A stretch of 64,000 bases of DNA from Eledone cirrhosa (Eukaryota > Mollusca > Cephalopoda > Octopoda > Eledonidae). Location: positions 125,790,612 through 125,854,611 of the forward strand of contig OZ024743.1 in assembly GCA_964016885.1 (NCBI GenBank). Direction: 5' to 3'. A program made the translations under genes and the position numbers. This document shows positions 36,301 through 47,280 of the stretch, one piece after another (position 1 is the stretch's first letter; every line of letters begins with the position of its first letter). The notes below the pieces were generated by a model that ran no database searches, was not told the DNA's origin, and worked only from the letters and a program-made list of their open reading frames with translations.

Positions 36301-39300
36301 CTTTAGGTTCTGACTCATACATCATCATCAGCGTTTAATGTCCATTTTCCACACTTGCATGGGTTAGGCGAATTGTCATTTACATGACAAGCCAGGTCCA
36401 GAGATCACGTCTTGTTCATACAATCTGTATTTTGGCTGGATTTCTATGACTGGATACCCTTCCTAACATCAACCATGTTACAGTGTGGACTGGGTGATTT
36501 TTATTGTGACACCAATGCAGACAACAGTTCCCCTCTGTTATACCTTTATTCAGAGTTAGTTATTTACTGTTTTATTGGAACAAGATATTTATCCTGCACA
36601 TCTGCTACATCTTGTGTAGTGGTACTCAAACTTATATTGTCGCAGAAACCAAATATGAAATTCCAAAACTAACAGGAACCCCCTCACTCCTATGTTTTAT
36701 GGACAGTCTCCACTACACTAATTTTGCTAAGACATTTTAAGGCCATATTTCCTGTTGAAGAAGAGGTTAAACTTGCAGGCCGTATGACAGGCTTCATAAC
36801 TATTGTGGGGGTCCTAGTTGAGGCAATATTTCATGGTGCCAACTTTTCAGTTGTTTATTATGACTTACAAGCTTATGATGTACCTATTCTAAACAGAATA
36901 CAAATAGCATTTTCATAAGACATCAAATTCAACAAAAAATGTTTTAAGAGAGATCATTTATTTATATAAAAGGATCGACATAATAATTATCATCATTTAA
37001 TGTTCGTTTTTTGTTAGCAAAGATTGGATAGGTTGTCACAGACAAAGTCAGTACTTAATTGGAGCTACTGATCTCTCAGATGTCCCTGGCCTTCATCTCA
37101 CCCAACAGAATGTGCTGGGCATCTTAACATGGCACCAACATTAGACCGGTTATCATGTCCTTTGTTTGGCAAATTTTCTATATGTATATTGCGCTTTTCT
37201 ATTTTGCTCTATCTTCTGCATCCACCTTCCCCTCCCAGCACCCTGGCTTTCATTTCCTTATCTTTTATTTTAAACCATGTTTTTCTTTATATGACCCCAC
37301 CATCTCATTCCATTTCTCATCACCACATCCATTACTGGCTTTAATCCCATCATCCTCTGCAATTCATTGTTTGTCTTCCCCTCTCTGAATGATACTCCAC
37401 TCATCCATTGAACCATTCCTTTCCAGCCTTCTCTGCTGCTCCACATTCATCACTCATGTCTCACTCCATTAAATCCTCACACATGAAGTTTCACAATCTT
37501 CCCACTACTCATCAAAGTACAATAAGAAAGTACTTAGTTATATATTACTAAACAACAAATGTTGATTTCCAGATCGTTTCTTTTAATAGTTTACAATATT
37601 GTATATATTTTCTTTCATACTGAACTTTTATATTTATATTTATTTTTTTAGGGAAATACTGAATCTTCTCTCATCAGAATGGGTAAGATGTTTAACACTT
37701 ATTTTCCTTATGTTCTAAGCTATAACTAATGTTTTTGTTTTGCTGTTTTAACTGGGCTTGAGGATTCATCTCCTTTACATACATTTGCATTCTCTACAGT
37801 GTGTACTGGATATGTTTTATCATGGTACCAGCACTAAGGAAGTTGTCATGTCTTTGACAAGTTTTGTATATGACTGAATGCCCCTCCTTTCACCAACTAC
37901 TTTACAAAGTATCCTGGATGCGTTTTATCATGACACCAACACTAGATAGGTTGTCAGACCATTGACACAACTAAAGAGAGAAGTGTGTACTAAATGATGA
38001 TGGCGTACTCGCCATCACTGACGCTGATAAGAAGGTCGCTTGGAAGTGTCACTACGAGAGGCTACTAAATGAGGAGAATAAATGGGAGAAGGATAGTCTC
38101 CCCCAGATCGATCCAATAGAGGGACCAGCAGTGTTAGTTGAAGGTAGTATAATAAGTAAGGCAATCAAAGATATGAAGACGGGTAAGGCGGCTGGGCCTT
38201 CGGAAATAGTTGCTGAGATGCTGAAGGCCTCTGGAACGGTGGGACACACCATGGTCACCCGGATAGTAAACCAAGTCATACAGACTGGGGTTGTTCTGAA
38301 GGACTGGCGTAGCAGCATCATCATTAACTGTTACAAGGGTAAAGGAGACGCCCTAGATAGGAGTAACTATAGAGGCATTAAATTAATCGACCAGGTCATG
38401 AAGGTCACGGAAAAAGTAATAGTGCAACTAATCAGAGAGAATCGATCTAGATGAAATGCAGTTCGGGTTTGTGTCAGGCAAAAGTACCACAGACGCTCTT
38501 TTCATTGTACGACAACTACACAGGAGAAGTACCTAGCTAAAAGTAAACCCCTATACTTAGCTTTTGTCGACTTGGAGAAAGCCTTCGACAGAGTCCCCCG
38601 TTCCATTATCTGGTGGGCTCTTAGAAAACTAGGTGTTGATGAATGGCTTGTGAGAGCTATACAAGCCATGTATAAAGAAACAGTGAGCAAGGTTAGAATT
38701 AACAACGAATATAGTGAAGAGTTTAGCGTAAAAGTTGGTGTCCATCAGGGCTCTGTTCTTAGCCCCCTACTATTTATTATTGCCCTTCAGGCTGTAACAG
38801 AGGAGTTCAAGACCGGCTGCCCATGGGAACTCCTATACGCAGATGATCTAACGCTCATAGCTGAATCAATGGCCGAGCTAGAGAAGAAATTCCAAACATG
38901 GAAGCATGGCCTAGAATCAAAAGGCCTTAAAATTAACCTGGCTAAGACTAAAGTTCTAGTTTGTAGGAAAGAAAATAAGGCGCCGGTCCCTTCCGGGAAA
39001 TGGCCATGCTCAGTGTGTAGGAAAGGCGTAGGTAGAAACTCCATTTTATGTCCCAAATGCAAAGTATGGGTGCATAAAAGATGTAGTGGGATCACAGGTA
39101 AGCTAACTAAGAACACAGATTTTACATGTGGCCAGTGCTCTGGTGCAATAAGTTGCAGCAAGTGCCCACAAAATACTAGCTCTTTCAATTGCGCAGAGGG
39201 TCCTATAGTGGACAGCTTCCGTTACCTGGGTGACAAAATCAGCAGTGGGGGAGGGTGCTCTGAAAGTACAGTAGCTAGAGTCAGAACTGGATGGAAAAAG

Positions 39301-42300
39301 TTCAGAGAGCTTATACCACTATTAGCCGCTAAAGGGTTCTCCCTAAAAATGAAAGGCAGGTTGTATGATGCCTGCATACGAACAGCAATGTTGCATGGCA
39401 GTGAGACCTGGGCATTGTGTGCAGAGGATATACGCAGACTAGAGAGGAACGAAGCTTGCATGCTCCGCTGGATGTGTAATAGTAATATACGTGAACGGGA
39501 AAGCATAAACGAACTAAGGAAAAAATTAGAAATAAGAGGGATCAGATGTTGTTTACTCGAGAGAAGGCTACGTTGGTATGGTCACGTGATGCGCATGAAA
39601 GACAACAGCTGTATAGCAAAGTGCAGGGCAATAAAGATAGATGGTAGCCACGGAGTAGGCAGACCCAGAAAAACATGGGACGAGCTGATAAATTCCGACC
39701 TCACACACTTACACCTCTCCAAGACAATGTCACTGGACCGAGACCTTTGGCGGTACTCAGTAATAGAGAAGACCCGCCTTACCTAAATACAAAGTAAAAC
39801 CTACTACAGTCAGTAGGCATCTCTAACAAAATACACCACCCCCACCCCATCCACACCGCCCCTTTCAATGTAAAGTTATGTTGGTGCCACAACATCCAGG
39901 CCGAAACAAATGAGATCGTGTAGGTGTCACGACAAAAAAAACACACAGTCCACGCCGTAATGTGGCCGTGTAGGCAACACGGTAAAAACCTCCCAGCCCC
40001 ACACTGTAAATGTGGTTGGTGTTAGGAAGGGCATCCAGCTGTAGAAAACCCGCCAGACAGTCCTATGCGAGCAAGACAACCACTCTTGCCTCAAGTGGGA
40101 AAACTCCCGTCCAAACCCATGCAAGCGTGGAACATGGACATTAAACGATGATGATGATGATGATGAAAGAGACCGCTCATTCCTTTTTTTACATGGTTTC
40201 TATCGCTAGAAGCCTTTCCTGTTACTAACCATCATACAAAGGGTACCATCATACTGAAGGATCCTCTCAAACCTTTTGGGCATTGTTTCCATATATTGTA
40301 CAGAAAATATAATTTTGTGTCATTTTGATTGCATACTTATATTTTATTATTCTATAGGTTTCCCACATCATCAACAAAGTATGGACAAAGATAAAGAAGA
40401 CAGACCATCAATGTGTATGTGGTAAGTAAACAATTCACTTGTTTGTTTGTATATCAGTATAAATATGGCAAATTGGCAGAGTTGCTAGGGCATCAGATTA
40501 AAATGTTTTGCAACATTTATACGGGTCCTCTGCACTCTGAATTCAAATCTTGCCATTTCTACTTTATCTTTCATCCCTTCAGGGTCGATAAATAAAGTAC
40601 CAGTCCAGGCTAATGGATTGACAGAATTGTTAGGGGTTACACATGAATGCCTTGCGGTATCTCTTTTGGCCCTTTGCCGTTCACTGAGACAACATCAATG
40701 GCATAGAGAGGAATTGACTTGCTTGTATGAGTGACCACTGGTTTTCCACAAAGTATCTTACCCAGGCTTATACTTTGGAGAAGAACTTTCTTGGTGCAAA
40801 TCCATGGTCAGTTATGACCAAAGGGAGCTTTAAAATATCAGTTCGGGCTCTTTGCACTCTGAGTTCAAATCCTGCTGAGGTCAACATTGCCTTTCATCCT
40901 TTTGAGCTCAATAAAATTAAGTACCAATCCATGGCAGTGGATTGGCAGAATTGTCAGAATATCAGATGAGATGCCTTGTAGTGTCTGTTCCAGCTCTTTA
41001 CATTCTGCTGTGGCTTACTTGGGCAGTAGACTTAATATCTTGTCCAGTTTAACACCACGAGTACCCTGGATTCCTTTAGTAGAGTTTATTCTGCAGGCAT
41101 TTAGACCATTTCTCCGATTTGAGATATCTTTCCTTGCAGTCTTGGAGGCCTTGAAAAAAGGCTGATGGGTTTTGCCCTAAGCATTAAAACAAATAATAAA
41201 TAAATAAACGAAATTTAAAATTTCAGGATTGTCTCCCCTGTTGTTCTTGACGAGACTTGATAATTAAGCTAATGATTATTTCTTCTTACCATAAATGTAA
41301 TTTTAATTAATTAACATACAGTCCTCGCTCGAGCAAAGTGCGACACATGGCCAACCCTGGCCAGACTTGCCTCCCGGCGTGGAAGACCTGTCTAATCCAT
41401 GCAAGCATAGAGAAATTAATTGTTTCTACTTTAGGCACAAGGCCAGCAAATTACCCAGTGCATTACTGGTACTTTATTTTATCGACCCCGTAAGGATGAA
41501 AGGCAAAGTCAACCTTGGTGGGATTTGAACTCAGATCGTAAAGGGACGTAACTATGCTGGAGTATAGAGAAATTAATGTTAAACGGAAATGATGACAATG
41601 ATGATGTCTCACTACACTAAGTATGTTGGCACCAAGCTTACTATTAAATGGATGGTTTAGTTAGTAAAACAACTTAGAGATGGTGGGGAATGAATTCGAT
41701 AGAATTGTGTGAGAGTAGGGATATACCATTATGGAGGCACATGGCTTAGTTGTTAGAGCATTGGCCTTGCAATCAAAAGGTTGTGAGTTCAATTCTCAGA
41801 CCGGGTCACATGTTGTTTCCTTGAGCAAGACACTTTATTTCACATTGCTCCAGTTTACTCAGCTGTAGAAATGAGATGATAGGGACTGAGGTCCCTATCA
41901 TTCCACTGCTAAGTGGACGTGCAGGTGCCACGGCAAAAAAGCATCGAGCACTCACTGTAAATGAGGTTGGTGTTAGGAAGGGCATCCAGCTGTAGAAATC
42001 AAGCCAGAATCAGTTTCCGTCCCACCCTTGCAAGCAGGGAAAAGCAGACGTAAAAATGATGATGATGAAACGTGTAGGCCCCCACGGCAAAAAAGCACCC
42101 AGCACTCACTGTAAATGTGGTTGGTTAAAGGAAGGGTATCCAGCTGTAGAGATCAAGCCAGAATCAGTTCCCGTATGAGCAAGGCATGGTCAGCCGACCA
42201 GACACTGCCCACAACAGGACAACCCGTCTAACCCATGCTAGCGTAGAAGAACGGACGTAAAACGGTGATGATGAAACCCCTGAATAGTGTGCAGTCCACA

Positions 42301-45300
42301 ACTTTGGGCATACCCACAAAAATCACTGGAAAAAAGATATTTGTTATTTAAATCTGAAAAAAGTAAAAAGAATAAACATACAAATTTGACAAAAATCAGA
42401 GCAATGCCTTTCTGAAGAAGTCAGTCTAAAGCAGTGATGTGAAATAATCACTGATTCGTGTAGAAAGTGGGGTTTGTTGGAGGGCTGGACTTAGGAGCAG
42501 GAGCAGTGCTCATGGCCTTCATAGAATGATTGATGCCATTGGTGTTCTGCTTAAAGAATTACATGTCAACATTTGTAAGAAAGAGATGAGCAGAGAGGTG
42601 CCAACATTCTAGGCAGGTTGGACTGGGTGTCGGGGTGGGGAGGACACAGCGTGAGTGATAAGAGGAGGAAAGACAATTGTGTCAGGAGTGCCTGAGTGAA
42701 AGTGGCACGAGACTACCTAAATAGAAGATTTGGCCTCTTTTGGAAGTTATTTGATATATTTTTTCTTTCAGCCACCTTGATGATAAAACATCTCAAAACT
42801 TCAGCAGTGGTGGTTATTTTTGTCCACAGTGCAGAAGTAAATATTGCGAACTTCCTATTGAATGCAAAGCCTGTGGTGAATATCATTTAGATTTTTTTCC
42901 AAAATTTGAAACAAATTAACAACAATTTTCTTTCAGAATTCTGAATGAAATACAATGTAAATTGATGAAACACATTTCCATACTATTGTTTTGACAGACA
43001 ACTTTTTAAAACCATTTTCATTGCTAAAGCATAGAGTCCTTTTTGAGGAAATATTTTACAACTCTTTCTTTTTACAACCACAAAGATACAGTATATCTAG
43101 TCTAAACTGGATACATACAACTCGGATTTTAAATATTTTTCTAGCTGAATTCTTTAAAATCCAAGTAGTTTTTTTTTAAAACATCTTCGTAAATCTTAGG
43201 AAATTAGCCTTAACCACATTAATACCAATTTTCCTAAAACTGTTCTTGGTTCTATGATAGTAAACTGTATATTTTAAAATGTTTATTATTTGTCTAAATG
43301 TCGATTTGACAGAATCATCAGGGTGTCAGATTAAAAATCCTTCAGTATTTGTTCCAGTTCACTACTATCTGAATTCAAATCCTGCCACAGTTAACTTAGC
43401 CTTTCGTCCTTTTAAGGTCATTAAATAAAGGGCCAGTCCAGCACTGGGGGCAATTCTTTCTATGGAAGAAATTTACTGTAATCTGATCTAGAGAAAGATA
43501 GGCTCTGCCAGGTTTTAAAGGACCAAGCCACAATGTGTATCAAGATGGTGACCCTACAACTCCATCAGGAGTTAAGAGTGCTCTATCTTACCTATATTTA
43601 TCTAAAAAAAAACTTCCATCATAATTAACATCAGTTTATTAATTTAAAAAATGAGTTATTTTACTAAATCCCTCCAATTTCTTGAATATTTTAAAAATGA
43701 TTTCAAAATAACAGGCAGTGTCTTTCATTAGTAATGAAAGTGTTAACACCTGAAAAGCCATTATATAGAACAGAGCTTTCCAAACTTTTCATATTGGCAA
43801 CACACTTTTTAGAAACAACATTTTTCATGATAGACTTTCGATTAGGCTTTGTTAGCAATGTAAAATTTATGACAAAGTTTGACAGATCTCAAATATACTT
43901 CACAGCCAAATATTTGTAAAAATTAATCAGCTTTCACTTAATATCAGTAGCACACTGATATGTCACAATACACAGTTCAGAAATATATGTTATAGTGCAT
44001 TGTTCCAGAATTCTTTAAGAAATATTGAACAATATTTGTTTTATTTATATATATTTTTGAATATATTTGTCACTCTATATTTCTAGCTCTAACTTTAGTC
44101 TCAGCTCCTCATTTGGCTCGTTCATACCACCACTTATTCCCACTTGCTAATTTTAAAGAAGTTACAGCAGAAGAAACTATCAAAGACAAACCTCAGTAAG
44201 TATATTAATGTTGTCATCAGCAGCGGTGATGGATTGGTAAAGCAAGTAGTGAACAGAATGCTTTGCTGTATTTGATCATTACATTCTGAGTTTGAATCTT
44301 ACCAAGGTCAATATTGTCTTTCATCTTTCTGGGGATGATAAATAATATACAAGTCAAATATTTGGGTTGGTTCTATCGATTCTCCCCTCCTTCCTGCAAA
44401 TCTAAAAGTGCCAATAAAAATCAAAATCAAAAAAATAAATGCATCATACAGATGTCCTTTTATTCACAGAAATAAACCTTTTGTTGTCAGTAGGGGTAAT
44501 AGTTCTCTGAACTTTTTTTTATCCTGTTCCTATTCTAGCTACTATGCTTTCAGAGCAACCACCTCCTCTGCTAATTAGGTCCCCTTAGTACAAGAAGCTA
44601 TCAATTACTTCTATAGTACCTACTTTCCTGGGATTGGAAAAAAGTTTATTTCACTGCGGTTATTATTACAAACTACCTCTGTGTATTTGGCACATGGAAA
44701 CTCTACCTTTTCTGTTAGACTGCCTACTATCCAATTACAACTCTAGTGTAAATATATTTTATTTTAAGGGCAGAACATGAACAAAATACTTTGCAATATC
44801 TAGTCATGTTTTTTTACATTTAAGTTCAAATCCTGTTGGGATCATCTTTGTCTTTTACCCCACTGAGGTTGATAAAATAAAGTACTTGAGTAAATTAATT
44901 AACTATATGGCTCCCCTAAAATTTGAATGCCTTGAGGTATTTGTTCTGGCTGTTGCTGCTATGAGTTTATGGAACAGTAATGAATCATCTACATGTATTT
45001 CATAGTTTGATACCCATACATCTAAACATTTTCCCTCTCTGTTTTAGTTAGGGAGGGAAGAGTGCACATGACCCTTTCCAAGATTTCCAAGAAGAAAGTG
45101 GGAGGGAGTGATTGAGAGAGGCATTCATACCAGGTCTCCAGTTTAAGGATACCTGGTATGAATGCCTGCAACAGAGTGGACTGCTATAGGCATCCAAGAT
45201 CCAGGTGGTGGTGTTAAACTGGGTGATGGATTAAGTCTACCACATAAGTAGGCCGCCCTGGGATTTGAACTCAAAACATGAGCTGGAATAAATACTGCAA

Positions 45301-47234
45301 GGTATTTTGTCTAATGCTCTAAGGATGAAAGACAAAGTTGACTTTGACAGGATTTGAATTTTGAGCTCGGCTGGTATAAATGTTGCAATATATTTTGTCC
45401 TTCACTCTACCAATTCATCACCTCATACATATATATCACAAGTTAGTGAAGGAATTTCTACATTGCTGCTTTAGTGTGTTTAATGTGAATGACAAATGTT
45501 ATTTTAATAATCTCTCCTCTTATATTTGCCAACATCCTTAATATAATTGTGAGATTTTTGCCCCTGCTCTCTATTGTTAGCATAGATTGAATCAGTTTAA
45601 AACTGTTTCCCAACATGGGTTCGATGAAACCTCAGAGTTCTGCAAAAAAAAGAAATATGGCATTCTGTGTTAAGAGATGTCTTTTGATAAATTTTAGTAA
45701 AAATGTATAAAATTTTTTATATAAATAAATTCTTTTGATAAATTTCATTTTATTTAATTAATAGCTGTTCAAAAGTTTCGATGGTGGGGATAGTCCTGAA
45801 AATATTGGTATGAGATAGTCCTGAAAATATAGGTATGGGATCTGTGATTTGGGGAAAATCATAGGTCTTTGCAATGAAATAAGTTTCTGTACCATTGCTT
45901 TAGAGTATCTCACCTCTCTTTTCCTCACTATCATTAGGTAGCTTTTCTGTGCTATCAAATTATGGCCAGCTTCTTACTTTCCTCTTCATATGAACTAGTT
46001 TTATGTCATCATCATTTAGCATCCATTTTTCCTGCTATCAAAAATTAGAAGGGTTGTTACAGACCAAGTCGGTACTTAGCTGGAGCTACTGACCTCTCAG
46101 CCAGGCCAGGAGACACATCTCACTTACACATATTTCTGTACGCTATAGAGTGTATTGGGTGTTTTATTGTGACATGAGCATTAGAGAGCTTGTCATGTCT
46201 TTGAAACAAATGAAGAGTCTTTGTTTCACAACTTTCAACACCTGGATGCCTTTCCTATCTCCAACCACTGTATATTTGCTTTAATGTTGTTTCAGTTTTT
46301 GCTATGGTTGCCAGATTTCTCTAAAGGACAAAAATGTAAGTAAAACCTACTTAAATATTTTCTTATTCTTTGTTTTTTCTATACTTGTCATATCTGTATA
46401 TGTATATTATTGGCCAAAACACTGTACAATGCAGTTCATAAAAAAGATAGCCCCGATAATAAACACATTAAAAGCTACAGCAATGTGGAAGACATCCATG
46501 TACATAATATGAAAGAGTACTGGTGGAATGTTCCAGTAAAAACCCCAATAAAATGCAGGCATAACAGACCAGATATTATGATATGGGACAGGGAAAAGAA
46601 GGCATGCAAGTAGTGGAAATTAGCTGTCCAGCAGATGCCAATGTAATATCAAAGATTGGCGAAAAGGAGAATATTTGTGCAGGACTGATGAGAAATCTGC
46701 AGATACTCCACCCTGATTACACCTTCAGATTTATGCCTGTGATTATTGGGGCACTGGGGTATGTTAGTAACTGCCTCAATACAAATCTTGAGAAGCTAGG
46801 CTTCACAGGAACAGAAAGAACACAACTAGTTAGGAAATTAAAAGTACAATCCATTAATGGAACAGTAAAAATATGTAAAACGTTCCAGAAATTTTGCATC
46901 TAATAACTGCATATACACATGAACAGATACAAAGCATATACACATGCACACATACAACTCAAAACATACACATCCACACATACAATAACATCCATATCTA
47001 CACATGCAGACATGCATACAATCTACCTAGTCGATGTGTAAATTCCAATGAGAGAGTCTTGTGTCTATGTTAGTAACCCACTCTCTCTCTATTGGTAAAC
47101 ATTTGTGAAATTATAAAACCAGAAGAACATACATACATACATACATATATACATAAATACATACATTTACGTATGTATATAGCTATGCATTTATATATTT
47201 GTATATATACATGCATTTATATTTAAGTGTGTAA

Positions 47235-47280
<46 letters not shown>

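Larger units (their letters stand above)
37972..40170 (+). mobile_element. Family A retrotransposon, subfamily A1, longest good copy
   Basis: Runs from the linker before RT ([18 protein letters not shown]) through RT, PHD-like finger and C-terminal domain to a 3' UTR and a (GAT)n tail at 40147-40165. It is sense-oriented in intron 9. The endonuclease is missing by 5' truncation. Two frameshifts lie near 38440 and 38520; the rest is open. Confidence 0.88.

Noticed and set aside
42696..42890. A 64-codon open frame overlapping exon 11
   Set aside because: It reads exon 11 in the wrong frame and crosses both splice sites.
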